From Dromiciops gliroides (Eukaryota > Chordata > Mammalia > Microbiotheria > Microbiotheriidae), in the NCBI RefSeq assembly GCF_019393635.1, contig NC_057861.1:661009724-661073723 (forward strand): a stretch of 64,000 nucleotides of DNA. Direction: 5' to 3'. A model generated the notes under the pieces. It did no database searches. It was not told the DNA's origin and worked only from the letters and a program-made list of their open reading frames with translations. The translations under genes and the position numbers were made by a program. Shown one piece after another: positions 45,601-57,594 of this stretch. Positions within the stretch are counted from its first letter, which is position 1. Each line of letters starts with the position of its first letter.

Positions 45601-47170
45601 TCCAATCATAGAACTATGTAGTAGTTCAGGACTTCTTTGTAAATAGTAGGTTCTTGTTAAATCTATTTGTTGTTGTTGAGGAAAACCTATATTATGTAAG
45701 CTTGTTGTTTGGATTAATTAAAATGACGGGAAATTTTATTTTGAGTCATAGTATTTGCCCTCTTTTAATGCAGATGACAAGTACAATAAATATTCCTTAA
45801 ATAAACATGATTAGAAATGGTTCATCTCCAATGTACTTCATAAGAATTTACTTTCATTGGACCTGTGAAAGAAAGTAACCAAATTGTCATTTGATTTTTC
45901 TCCTTTAACTGCAAAATTGATCTGAAAATATAAGAGTAAATTACTTACAAAAATACTTAATATGTGCTTTCTAATAATCGGGGCAATATCAGTTGTTGAG
46001 GTGGCAAAATAGATATTGTTTTTATTAGACAAGATTACATTTTGGGAGTAGAAAATATTGATTTAACTTCATCTTCTTGTCATTGATATACATGCATATT
46101 TAAATAAACATCTGCCTTGTTCCTGAAATATTTTTCCCCTTGATGAGTACACACAAATTTGTTTCTTTACATAACTCTCTTTTGATAGTCTGAGAAAATG
46201 AAACTTTCCTTTTGCTGATGAAAGAGACCCAGCTAGACCAAGATTTCAAATGGAAAGGCTCAGTGCAAAAGATTATCTAGCATTATGTTGCTTAATTAAT
46301 TAATTAATTCCTATAGAAAACAGTAATTATTTGTTCAATATTATAAACCATTATCTATCTTTATGAAATGTGATTTTTGAAAACAAATTGTAATTGCTTT
46401 GAAAAAAACAATTTGAACATCTTCTTTAATCATAAAATCACTTGATCCCACGAAACTCCAATTGATAGTGGGAGAAGCTTGTTAAATGTTAAGGGAAATC
46501 AGTATAGGATTAACAATTTACTATTCACAAAAAAGAAAAATCCCAAAGCATATAATTGAGAGCTGTTGGTCAAACAACCCAACCCAACCCGTTTTCTTTA
46601 TCTTTTGCTTGAATATCAATTTTTCACCACTTGGTGTCACTCTGATGCTATTTTCTTTTTTTCTCTGTCATAAGCACCAGTGTTTCTTTTCTTATCCTTT
46701 AGTATTTCCCTATAAGTACTCAGTTGTTTTATACATTATAAATACATGTATGCACACATATATTTAGGTTTATACAAATATAAATGTACATATAAGTAGA
46801 CATGTACATTTGTACTTGTGTATATAGACATACATACATGTATGAATTATATGTATATTTGAAATAAAACATTCCTATAGTAAGATTTCACCAGTATTTC
46901 TCAATCTGTATATTACAAGGGAAAACACCAACAACAACAATAATGTTCACCAACATTTACAGACTTAATTTAAAATTTACAGGAACATTGCAGCTCCTTC
47001 ATGAAACAATTTTATTTCTTAATGGTTTTATCTCTTTATGTAGCTGTGCATACATAAGAAGTATACTTCTTATACTCTGTAAGCTCCAAAAAATGACACA
47101 TCAAGTGGTTTTGCTATTGTTAAAAAAGCATTGAAACTCTGATGCTTATAGTCATATAGGGCAATATCAT
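45601..47170. other. Mostly unassigned; one copy of an unnamed repeat
   Basis: 46543-46680 pairs with 41502-41640. 46740-46870 is TACATA-rich low complexity. No gene recognised. Confidence 0.45.
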
Positions 47171-47185
47171 TAAAAACTAGAAGGG

Positions 47186-47336
47186 GGGGCGGCTAGGTGG
47201 CGCAGTGGATAAAGCACCGGCCTTGGATTCAGGAGTACCTGAGTTCAAATCCGGCCTCAGACACTTACTAGCTGTGTGACCCTGGGCAAGTCACTTAATC
47301 CCCATTGCCCACAAAAAAACCCAAACAAGCAAACAA
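47186..47336 (+). repeat. tRNA-derived SINE with 13-bp TSD
   Basis: Head ggggcggctaggtggcgcag with canonical A box, 3' end ccccattgcccac, A-rich tail. The TSD aaaaactagaagg is at 47172-47184 and 47337-47349. Confidence 0.95.
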
Positions 47337-47634
47337 AAAAACTAGAAGGTAAAGACTATGATTTTACCTCTAGCCTCATAAAATTTAGTTGGCTTCTAAT
47401 TCACAAGATGGAAGACTTGAGATACATTCTATTTTGCCACCTATTTCTTCCTACTAATAATGTTCTCTGTGATAGAACTACTATTAGTATTGCTATTCAA
47501 CTACTGTAACAAGAGAATTGGATTTAATAGGTTGTTCAAAACCACTGCTGATAACATTATCTCAGGGAAAATGTATCCTATGTGGCATGACAAGAGTAGA
47601 TAGTAGTATCAAGAATATTTCTCTACCCATTACT

Positions 47635-47710
47635 AATCAATTAATCAAGGAATATTTATTAAGCACCTAATGTGTGCTACTATGCTAAGACTTGGGGGTA
47701 AAAAACAACA
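47635..47710 (-). mobile_element. LINE-2 3' end
   Basis: 'aatatttattaagcacctaa' with 'tgtgtgctactatgctaaga' is the antisense L2 terminus. Confidence 0.65.
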
Positions 47711-47716
47711 TAATAT

Positions 47717-47880
47717 CTGTTTTGACTCAGTTTTCTCAACTGTAAAATGGGAGTAATAATAGCAACTACCTAGCAGGCTTGTTGCTAAGATCAGATAAGA
47801 TAATATTTTTCACTGTGCTTAGCACAGTGCCTGGCACATCTAAGCACTATGTAAATAAATGCTTATTAACTTCCCTTCAC
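47717..47880 (+). repeat. MIR-type SINE 3' half
   Basis: 'ctcaactgtaaaatgggagt' through 'agcacagtgcctggcacatc' and 'aataaatgcttattaac'. Confidence 0.8.
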
Positions 47881-47884
47881 ATTA

Positions 47885-48020
47885 TATTTGTGGAAATAAA
47901 AACCCAGAGAGAGGAAAATAAAAGACTTCTCTCAGGTCTAACAGTTAGGACTAGAGCTGATATTTGAATTATATTTTCTGACTTCGAAACCTTTGATCTT
48001 TCCACTGCACCATGTTACCG
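47885..48020 (-). repeat. MIR-type fragment
   Basis: 'acccagagagaggaaaataa' and 'gatctttccactgcaccatg' are antisense core and head. Confidence 0.6.
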
Positions 48021-48570
48021 TTCACCCTGGCCTGGTTCATAGACATCAATAATGCCACAATAATGCCAATCACCTTGCTAGGGCATAATTCATTTCTTGT
48101 ACTACTCCAGAGAACTTTGTCTTTGGCACCATAGCTTTCCTTTTTCACTACTGTGTATGCCTTTATTATATTCTAGCCATCCCCTAACCTCCAACTTAAG
48201 GCAGCAACCCCCATGACCTTTATGGTAACTGGGGTTGTTTGATTCCTGATGTTTAGACATCTAGCAGATCCATTGCATGATTACCTTTCTGAATTTGCCG
48301 CTTCCATTACAATAACTAGATATGTAAGTCAAGCATCTACTTGCTATTTCTCTTTTTATACCTATCTGCAGTACACCAGAGACCCCAAGGTTAAGTTTTC
48401 CATTATTCCTTTACACAGCAAGAAAACTTATGCAACTCAATAAATAATACAACCAGATGACAGTAGTAGTGGCATTATTAGTAGTAATGTTAACAATATA
48501 ACTATGATAACTATCTTAATAAAATAAAAATCTTGACAAAAAGAGCATAAATCTTTCATATGACTATGAA
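48021..48570. other. Unassigned sequence
   Basis: Nothing recognisable. Confidence 0.4.
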
Positions 48571-48579
48571 GAGATGTAT

Positions 48580-48741
48580 GGGGCAGCTAGGTGGCACAGT
48601 GGATAGAGCACCAGCCCTGGAGTCAGGAGGACCTGAGCTCAAATCCGGCCTCAGACACTTAACACTTACTAGCTGTGTGACCCTGGGAAAGTCACTTAAC
48701 CCCAATTGCCTCACTAAAAAAAAAAGAAAAAGAAAAAAAAA
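48580..48741 (+). repeat. tRNA-derived SINE, near consensus
   Basis: A near-consensus first-subfamily copy (head ggggcagctaggtggcacag, 3' end ccccaattgcctcac) with an A-rich tail. Probably among the younger insertions here. Confidence 0.96.
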
Positions 48742-49104
48742 AGGAGATGTGCATGCTTAGACTGGAATTCCTAATGTTAATAACACAATTATAAAAAAAT
48801 GTATTATCACAGATAATAATCTTAATTAAAACACATCATCAGTGTCTCATAGGATTTTGAAAAGGAGAAGGCTATACTTTGACTGGAATTCTAAACAGTT
48901 CTTTTAGAGTTAGATTAGGGGACATTGACTAGAAGAAAAATTATACGAAAATAGAATAATTCAAAAAAGTTGGATTTTATCATATCCATCATGAATAAAT
49001 ACATCATCTCATTGTATTTAACAAAAATTATAAAAATATTTGAGGACCATTACTTATGTGGGGACTAGTTTCATGCTAAGAATAATAGGAGAAAAACATA
49101 TAGA
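48742..49104. other. Unassigned sequence
   Basis: Nothing recognisable. Confidence 0.4.
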
Positions 49105-49350
49105 GAAGATAGAACTCTGGACCTAGTCAAAAAGACCTGAGTACAAGTCCTGCCCCAAATACTTAAAGCTCTGTGACCCTGGGCAAGTTATTTAACCTCT
49201 TTCAGCTTCCGTTTCCTCATCTATAAAATGGAAATAATTATAAGAATCTTACCTATAATTATCTTACCTTACAACAAAGTTGTTTTGAGGATCAAGTGAT
49301 GAGATATATAAAGCACTTTGTAAGCTTTAAAGAGATATCAGTATTATCAT
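49105..49350 (+). repeat. MIR-type SINE, full length
   Basis: Head, 'gtgaccctgggcaagttatt', 'cctcatctataaaatggaaa' and the 3' end 'taaagcactttgtaagc' are all in order. Confidence 0.85.
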
Positions 49351-49477
49351 TAATAATGATTATAATTAAATCCCATAACGCTAGGAACCATCAAAGCTGG
49401 ACCTGAGCAAATCAGTCTATAGCAAATACTGTTCCTGTAGTTGGGGAAGCTAGGCCAGGATTTTCATTGATTATGAA

Positions 49478-49570
49478 GGGACCATAAGCTCCTTGAGACT
49501 AGGTACCATCTTTCTTTGTCTCTCTAGTCCTTTGCACAGTCACTTAATTTATGCTTGTTGACTGATTATC
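49478..49570 (+). mobile_element. LINE-2 3' UTR (sense)
   Basis: 'aagctccttgagactaggta' and 'atttatgcttgttgactgat'. Confidence 0.65.
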
Positions 49571-49639
49571 CTCCATTTCACCACCATGGTAGAGAGTCTC
49601 ATCTCTCCCCTTTTCCACTTCCTTTTTAGTGTATTGCTT

Positions 49640-49884
49640 CTAGGTGTTTCTGTGGATTAAGTGCTGGTTCTGAAGTCAGGAAGACTCATTTACCTGAGTT
49701 CAAATCTATTCTCAAACACTTAGTAACTGTGTGACCCTGGGCAAGTCATGTAACCTTGTTTTTGCTTCAGTTTCCTCATCTGTAAAATGGGCTGGAGAAG
49801 GTAATAGCAAACTATTCCAGTATCTTTGCCAAGAAAACCCAAATGGGATCACAAAGTGTCAGACACAATGAGCAAACAACAAAT
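49640..49884 (+). repeat. tRNA-SINE with RTE-like 3' tail
   Basis: 'tctgtggattaagtgctggt', 'ctgtaaaatgggctggagaa', 'agtatctttgccaagaaaac' and 'gatcacaaagtgtcagacac'. Confidence 0.9.
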
Positions 49885-50639
49885 ATTCCACCCTAACTAT
49901 TATTATTATTACTCAAATATCCAGACTGGTTCTTCACTACCAGGCCACTTGAACTCTATCCTTGAAGCAGAGCCTTCCCTAGCTCCCCTTGTTGAGAAGG
50001 GAGGTTGCATAAATCACCCAGGCATCAGTTTTCCATAACCTGTAAGGATCCCAGGAAGCAGACCTCTCCTTGTACAGGTATTCTTGATCTCATAAGAATA
50101 GAAGCCCTCTTTCCTGGAAAGAATTTAAAATGTGTACCTTACCTGCGGCTTGTGGATTAGCTAGTATTGCTTATATGGCAATATATGACTATATGTTCTA
50201 TGGATTGCAAATGATTGCCTTCTTTTCTCGGAATACCTGTTATACAGAGTTGAATGTAGGTAGCTATGGGAAGACTCCTTTCTCCTGATACCATTCCTTG
50301 TTCTTTCATCCCAATCCATCTCAGCCCTTCTCCTCCCAAGGTCCCTTCTTATCTTCTCCTCCTAGTCCATTGTACACTCTGACACTCTCTTGTTAATAAC
50401 CTGACTGTCCTTTCCAGTTATAGTTCTTCTCGGTCAATCTCCAACTCCTTTCAGAAACTCGTCTCTTCTCATAAGATACTGTATCCATAACCACCTTCTC
50501 CGAGACTTACTTTTTAAAAATTTACTCTTGCACCTACAAATATGCTTCTCATTGTTTCTTCCTGAGGCTTTCCTTACTGTCATCACTCAATAAGTTTTCC
50601 TTCTTTGAGGTTCATTCCATTCAGGTATGGCCCCCTATT
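49885..50639. other. Unassigned, pyrimidine-rich
   Basis: 50340-50640 may be further L2 sequence continuous with the next entry. Nothing else recognised. Confidence 0.4.
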
Positions 50640-51200
50640 AACCTCTCCATTGGTGCCCTTTATGTTATCCCCTCCAGTAGCTAACCCCTTCAATCATCTA
50701 CCATGCCTCTTTCTTTAAATATCCATCCATTTTATGAACTGGAGCCTCCCCTCTGGCTTATAAACATGGCCAAATCTCTTCCATGCTTAAAAAATGCAAA
50801 AACAAAAACAAAAAATAAAACCCAATAATACCCTTCTCTTGATTCTTCTCTTTCATGAACAAATTCCTTAAAAATACCATCCATTGGGGCAGCTAGATGG
50901 CGCAGTGGTTAAAGCACCGGCCCTGGATTCAGGAGTACCTGAGTTCAAATCCGGCCTCAGACACTTGACACTTACTAGCTGTGTGACTCTGGGCAAGTCA
51001 CTTAACCCCCATTGCCTAAAAAAAAAAAAAAAAAAATATTAAAAAAAAAATACCATCCATGCTTCCTGTTTCTACTGCCTTACATCTTCACTTTTCAACT
51101 CTTTTTTGTCTGTCCTCTGATCCCATCACTTGTCTGAATCCAGTGGCTTTCTTTTAGGCCTCTTTACTTTTCTACAGAATTGGACACTAAGGAACATTTC
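50640..51200 (+). mobile_element. LINE-2 fragment (sense) with nested SINE
   Basis: 'atggccaaatctcttccatg', 'caaattccttaaaaatacca', then after the SINE 'gtctgtcctctgatcccatc' and 'gaatccagtggctttctttt'. This corresponds to L2 coding sequence upstream of the block seen at 55127. Confidence 0.6.
50886..51046 (+). repeat. tRNA-derived SINE nested in L2, 14-bp TSD
   Basis: Head ggggcagctagatggcgcag, 3' end cccccattgcct, long A tail with a TATT interruption. The TSD aaaataccatccat is at 50871-50884 and 51047-51060. Confidence 0.95.
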
Positions 51201-51712
51201 CTCTTCATAGATATGTTCACGTTACATGTTTTTGATGATGATAGTAACAATAATGAAAATATTGCTAGCAAGCATTCCTCCTGAATTCAAAATGCTAAAA
51301 CATAAGAATACATAAGAAAAAATATTATCATTATCAAATATTTTAAGAGCTTATAAAACATAATTGAAAGAGCAAAGGTGCAATGAGAATATTTTTTTTA
51401 AATATTGACATCAGTTGATTTTTTCTCAATGAGCTAACCTTAACTTGGCCTTCATAGCCTTTTCTAAGTTGTGAACATTTACATTCCATATGAATGCAAA
51501 AGGATTTGATAACTTCTATCCCAAAGCACCCCCGTCTCATTTGAGTTTTACCAAATGACATACCCTGGGCAAATCTCATTGCTTCATATTATAATCCTAA
51601 AATCATCATCAACCAATCAGGAAGTCTGATTTAATAATAGATTGGCTTATTTTTTGTTTGTTTTGGTTGCCCATATTCCTTGCTTATTCCCATATAATTG
51701 GAAAGCTTCATA
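51201..51712. other. Unassigned sequence
   Basis: Nothing recognisable. Confidence 0.4.
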
Positions 51713-51922
51713 TATTGGATAGAGCACTGGTCTTGAAGCCAGCAAGACCTGGGTTCAAGTCCAGAGTCTGACACATACTGACTTTATGACTCTAGGTAAT
51801 TCATTTAAACTTTCAGTGTTCTAGGCAACTGTTTACAACTATAAGTTACAGAAAAAGTTCTGACATATTGGCAGATGGAGTTTCCTTATATGGTTGTTCA
51901 ATAAAATCACAAGTCCAGTCTC
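51713..51922 (+). repeat. MIR-like long SINE
   Basis: Head 'tggatagagcactggtcttg', then 'agtgttctaggcaactgttt', 'aactataagttacagaaaaa', 'ggagtttccttatatgg' and 'aaatcacaagtccagtc'. This copy gives the uninterrupted order for the element broken by a hAT at 21374. Confidence 0.75.
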
Positions 51923-54250
51923 TATCCCTATCCCTCCTTACTCTACTTTACTCATTTCCTTTCTGCCTTTTGGGAAGGATGAAAAAACAAAAAAAAAAAA
52001 AGAAAAGGTTGCTTTCAGCTCAAGAACAGGATTCAGCATGACTTCAGTGGAAATCTAACACAATGCCTGGCAGGTAAAAAACATAAACAAGTTCTTGTTA
52101 GTTAAGTAATGTCTTTTTTTAAAAAATGAAATTAGAGTATACATTATTGCTCAAAAAACATGCCTTACTCGATGCAAATAATTGTCTCTTCCAGACTTCA
52201 GCATATACTCAAGAAGGTAAAAGACCATTTGCCAGTCTCCAGGACACTAACTGATATGTGACCTGAGTGTGATATAACTCAGCCATTCATATGTGGGTGT
52301 CTGCACACTACCTTTAATTTACAATTAAAACACTAAAACTCACTCTGGATCATTTCATACACTTATCTTCTTCTCAGTTCTTCCCAGTGGAAAAGTAAAA
52401 CATTATAAGACCCATTGTAAATTATCTGTAAAGAAGTACATTAGTGATGTAGTATGACAAGGGAAGACTAATTGCTTAGTGATTCCTCAAAGGGCACATT
52501 TTCCCCCTTCTTTTCTAGGTCACTGGTTCAATGCCGAAAAATGTTTTTACAGCTGATGGTAAGAAACTAGGACAGTGAGTTGAACTATCTATGCTGTGTC
52601 CATGAGGATTTGTGAAATATTTATGAAACACCTTTATAACACTTAGTACTATGTTAGACACTGGTATTAAAATGGAAGGGAAAAACCATATATCATAGTT
52701 CTTGCTCTTAGTAACTAAGTATGGAGAATCTATATAATATAATCTATTAACCTATATCATTTAACCCCCCAAATATATATGGGTATGTGTTTACGTGTAT
52801 ATGCATATACATACATACATATACACATATCTATCTATAGCTGTCTTATTTTTCTATCTTTCTATTTACCTGATAAAAACTCCATATGGTTATATCTCCT
52901 TTGTCTTTGTATAAAGGAACCTGTCAGACTGGATTGCTAAATTAAGAGTAAAGGATAAATAAGACAGTTCAACCATAGAGTGTCTAATCCAATAATTGCA
53001 TCACTGAATGCAACAAGAGCCTATTTTATATAATGTATTAGCCCATATTTAATCCAGAGAGCTGAAAACTTGCTTCATGAGTAACTTGGAATAGAGTTTA
53101 AAAGAGGTTCTAGTCACAGAGAGTTTATTATTCAAGAAGCAGTGATCTAGTCTCAGACAAGTAAATGTTTGAGAATTGGAAACTCTAGAGTTGTAAATGA
53201 ATAAACTTTGCTCACAGTAGGGAAAGATATTGGTACAATAGCAGACCTGGGTTCTGTGGGTTCCTTCTGTTTATAATAAATATATATACAACATATCTTA
53301 AACCACAGGGACATGAGTAGGACTGTCTTCTCTCATCTTTGAAGCCTTCAAACAATTTGACAAGGCTGTATTTGCTGCCTATTTGTGTCTAGTCTTAGTC
53401 AGGTTTTCCTTGAACCTTCCTTCCCCTTCACAATTTGGAATCATGCAATGTCAGAAAATATACTTTTTTGAGTGGAAAATCAAAGATCCTTTCCACATCA
53501 TTTTACTGTGAACTATCCTCTTTAACAGAAAGTTGGTGTGTTTCCTTTCCAAAGAACTTAGAATCAATTCATCGCCCTTGCAATTTGGTAGTTGATCAAA
53601 TAATTTCTAGCTTTAAACACTCTTTAATTCTATAAAAAGACATTAAGATCAAAACTCATATCATGAATATTTCAATTAGCAAATATGTGCTGTAGTTCTG
53701 CATTAAGTACTTTATGAAAAGTCATTTCAAAAGAGATTTAATTCAGGGAAGAGAGTAATGAAAAAAATAGGTCTCAAGATCTTGACATTATGCCATTGGA
53801 AGGGTGAGCTCTGATTGTAATGTAGTTGCTGTGACTTGTGCTTTCTACTCTGCTATATTTAAATCATTGCTCTTCATAACCCGACCCCTTTCTTACCATG
53901 TTAGTCTTTTTTACACTTTATTTCTTTTTCATTTTCACATTTTACATGGCTTTTCTGATCCACTCACACTGACTTAATGGTTTTTTCTTTATCTTGAAGC
54001 ATTCTATCTCCCATTTTTATTTCTTTACACTGGCTATCATCCATACTTCAGTAAGGGTGGTATAATTAAGTTACTCAACCCTACTTTACTTAAAATAAGT
54101 AAAATGCCCCAAATACCAATCTCATTCAAATCTAATGATTGTGTAGAAAAGTCTCTGAAGTGTCCTTCCAAGATGAGAATCTTTCTTGACTCCTTTAGGA
54201 AATTTGGCCACACTTTAAGGATTGTCTATAAATTACCAGGACAGTTACCC
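51923..54250. other. Long unassigned stretch
   Basis: The longest stretch without a recognised element. 52760-52850 is TATA/TACA low complexity. The 66-codon frame at 53435-53635 has no family features. It may hold single-copy intergenic or intronic DNA. Confidence 0.45.
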
Positions 54251-54254
54251 ACTT

Positions 54255-54419
54255 GGGGCAGTTAGGTGGTTCAGTAGATAGAGCACTGGTCTTGAAGTTG
54301 GGAGGACATGAGTTCAAATCTGACCCCAACACTTACTAGCTGTATCACCCTGGGCAAGTCCCTTAATCCCGCATGCCTTAAAACATCTGGGGCCATCTCT
54401 AGTTGTTCTGCTAATCATG
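54255..54419 (+). repeat. Long tRNA-SINE, 3'-truncated
   Basis: The tRNA-related region (54255-54379) is followed by 'aaaacatctggggccatctc', the start of the 3' body seen complete at 16126-16434. It breaks off into TATA-rich DNA. Confidence 0.8.
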
Positions 54420-54530
54420 TGTACATGTATATGTATGTGTATTGTATACATATATGTATATAAATTTAGATATATTTATTTAAAATTATATTTAAAATAT
54501 TATATATATATATATTAATGTATATGTAAT
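54420..54530 (+). repeat. TATA/TGTA-rich low-complexity DNA
   Basis: AT-rich irregular repeat between two SINEs. Confidence 0.9.
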
Positions 54531-54675
54531 TTTTTTTTTGCGGGGCAATGACGGTTAAGTGACTTGCCCAGGGTCACACAGCTAGCAAGTATCAAGTGTC
54601 TGAGGCTGGATTTGAACTCAGGTCCTCCTGAATCCAGGGCCAGTGCTTTATCCACTGTGCCACCTAGCTGCCCCC
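54531..54675 (-). repeat. tRNA-derived SINE
   Basis: T-run tail side at 54531-54539, body to 'cacctagctgccccc'. A 10-bp TSD taatgtatat is at 54516-54525 and 54676-54685. Confidence 0.95.
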
Positions 54676-54969
54676 TAATGTATATATAAATTTAACTAGA
54701 CAGCCCAACCTCTACCTTAATGTTAAGGATTTTACTAACTGGATGACTAAACTCATTACTTTGTATAAAATAAATGCCCAAAAGTGAAGAGGAGAGAACC
54801 ATATGGACTTCCAAGACCATTATATTCCAATACTTCCCTCCTCAGCACTCTTTGCATCTGTGGATGACTTCGAGATTCAGCTCAGATTCCATAAGATACA
54901 GAAGGCCTAACCTAGGTACTATAGCTGCTAGTTCCTTCCTTCTGAGATTAAATGCTACCTACTCTGCAG

Positions 54970-55120
54970 ATATTGTACATACCTAGTTATTTTCAGACTT
55001 GTCTTACCTCTTTAGAATGTGAATTCCTTGATGACAGGGATTACTTTTTGCTTTTCTTTAAGTTCACAGAAACAGGCATAGTTTTTCACAGGTAGCAAGG
55101 GCTTAATAAATGCTTGTTGA
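54970..55120 (+). mobile_element. LINE-2 3' UTR (sense)
   Basis: 'gaattccttgatgacaggga' and 'agcaagggcttaataaatgc'. A separate L2 end sits directly ahead of the longer one below. Confidence 0.7.
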
Positions 55121-55126
55121 GTGTCT

Positions 55127-56456
55127 ACTTATTATCTCTGTGTTGCCAAATCCGATGGCCTTTTCTTCACCCTTATCCTCCTTGAGCTCTCTGTAGCCTT
55201 TGACACTTTTGGTGACTCTCTCTTCCTTGATACTCTTCTCTCTAGGCTTTCGGAATGCCACTCTTTCCTAGTTTTCCTTCTATTTATCTGTCTGCTCCTT
55301 CTCTGTCTTCTTTACTGGATCCTCCTCCATATCACATATAGTCATAAGTATCCATCAGAGGTCTGTCCTGTGCCTTCTATAATACTTCACTTGGTGAAGC
55401 TCCCATGGATTTAAATACTCTCTCTATGTTGATGATTCTTAAATCTACCTATCCTAACCCAATGACTTCCAATCTCACATCTCCAACTGCCTTGAACTCG
55501 ATGTCCATTAGATATCTTAAATTCATCATTTCCAAAACAAAACTCATTATCTTTCCCCCTAAACCCTCCCCACTCCTACCTTCTCTATTACTATAGAGGG
55601 TAACACCATCCTCCCAGTCCCTTAGGCTCACAAGCTAGGAATTATCCTGGATTCCTCACTATCTTTCACCCCACTCCCCACCCTCAATATCCACGTTGGT
55701 GCCAACACCTGTCTATTTCACCTTTGAAATATCCCTGGAATATGCTCCCTTCTTTCTTCTGATATTGCCATCACTCAATCACAAGCCCTTATTACCTCAT
55801 GCCTTGATTACTGCAATAGCCTTTTGGTGGGTTTGCCTGCCTCTAGATTCCCTTCATTCTAGCCCATCTTTCATTCTTCCATTAAAGTGATTTTCCCAAA
55901 ATGCAGGTCTAATCATGTCAACCTCTACTCAATAAATTCCAGTGGCTTCCTCTTATCTCCAGGATCAAATGCAAAATGCTCTGACACTCATAGCCCTTCA
56001 TAACCTAGCTTCCTCCTATCTTTATATTCTTCTTACAACTTACTCCCTTACATGTCCTCTTAGATCCCGTGACAATGGTCTCCTGTCTGTTTCATGAACA
56101 AGACACTCTATCCCTCACCTCCAGGCATAATATCTGGTTATTCCTTATGTGTGAAATACTCTCCTTCCTCTGCTCTGACTACTCACCTCACCTTTAAGCC
56201 CCAACTAAAATCCTACCTTGTACATGAAGTTTCCCTGAACTTCTCTTAATTCTGGTACTTCCCCTCTTTTAATTATTTCCCAATTATCTAGCATGTAGCT
56301 TGCTTTGCATGCATTTATTTGTATGTTGTCTCCTCTATTAGAGAGTGAACTCCTTGGGGGTAGGGACTGCATTTTGTTTCTTTTTGTCTCCCCAGTGTTT
56401 AGCATAGTGCCTGGCACATAGTAGAATTTAATAAAGGCTTATTGATTGTTTGGCTA
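55127..56456 (+). mobile_element. LINE-2, 1.3 kb: RT C-terminus and 3' UTR
   Basis: The best L2 copy here. It starts in the reverse transcriptase (Leu-Leu-Glu-Leu-Ser-Val-Ala-Phe-Asp-Thr around 55180, the L-x-L-S-x-A-F-D-T motif). It continues through 'aactcattatctttccccct' and 'attactgcaatagccttttg' to the terminus 'tgcctggcacatagtaga', 'atttaataaaggcttattga'. Frame is broken in several places, and 55121-55414 and 55405-55596 are remnants of it. Confidence 0.88.
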
Positions 56457-56544
56457 ATATTTGGCACCCAGCAAAGGAGATAAGAAATTATCCACAACAT
56501 AAGATAGATTGGTAAATATTTTTACAATATAATTTACTTTAATA

Positions 56545-57320
56545 TAATTTTATTTATTTCATTGTTTATTTCTCAATTACATGTAAAAAATATTCTCTTA
56601 TTTTGAATTCCAAATTATCTCCCTCTCTACCACAACTTTCCCATCCTTCAGAAGGCAAGCAATTTTGTATGAATTATACATGTGAAGTCATGCAAAACAC
56701 ATTTTAATATTAACCATGCTGCAAAAGAAAATATAGACCCCCCAAAAAAAATATCCCAAGAAAAATGAACTAAAAAAAGTATACTTCAATCAAAGTTCAT
56801 CAGTTCTCTCTCTGGAGGTGGACAGCATTTTTCAGCATAGGTCCTTTGGAATTTAGTTAGATTATGTCTTGATCAAAGTAGCCAAGTCTTTCATGGCTGA
56901 TCATTTTTTTAATATTGCTATTACTATGTACAATGTTTTCCTGCTTCTGCTTACTTTACTTTGTATGAGTTCATATAAGCCTTCCCAGGTTTTACGAAAC
57001 CATCCTGATTGGTATTTCTTATAACACAATAGTATTCTATCACAATCATATACCAGAACTTGCTCAGCCATTCCTCAGTTGATGAGCATCCCCTTGATTT
57101 CCAATGCTTTATCAATACAAAAAGAGTTGCTCTAAATATTTTTGTACAAATAGGTTCTTTTTTAGGGGCAGCTAGCTGGTGCAGTAGATAAAGCACAGGC
57201 CCTGGATTCAGGAGGACCTGAGTTCAAATCTGACCTCAGATACTTGAAAGTTACTAGTAGTGTGACCCTGAACAAGTCACTTAACCCTCACTGCCCTGCA
57301 AAAAATTAAAAAAATTAAAA

Positions 57321-57365
<45 letters not shown>

Positions 57366-57415
57366 TTTCTATTTTCTTTGGGATACAGACCTAGTAGGGG
57401 TTGCAATATGCCTTA
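56545..57415 (-). mobile_element. LINE-1 ORF2 C-terminus and 3' UTR
   Basis: Minus-strand frame 57196-56951 encodes the ORF2 tail (ICTKIFRATLFVLIKHWKS, EEWLSKFWYMIVIEYYCVIR). The 3' UTR continues to about 56545. The part beyond the inserted SINE (57373-57415, 'tttgggatacagacctagta') is the next upstream ORF2 segment. Confidence 0.85.
57165..57358 (+). repeat. tRNA-derived SINE with (AT)n tail, nested in LINE-1
   Basis: Head ggggcagctagctggtgcag, 3' end cactgccctgc, A-rich tail running into (AT)n at 57323-57360. The host sequences taggttctttttta (57151-57164) and tatgtccttttcta (57359-57372) look like a drifted TSD. Confidence 0.92.
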
Positions 57416-57594
57416 TACATGAGAAAATCTTCCATAATGAGAACACCAATGATTTGCTTTGTAGTTAAAAGCCATTCATTATAAAGTAGGGGAAATTCTG
57501 AGTTTGATGAAAAGATCAATAAGCATGGGTTTAATAATGGATATGATTTTTCCATTGATTAGTATGAGACCTCGAAACCTTAAGTGTCTTATTA

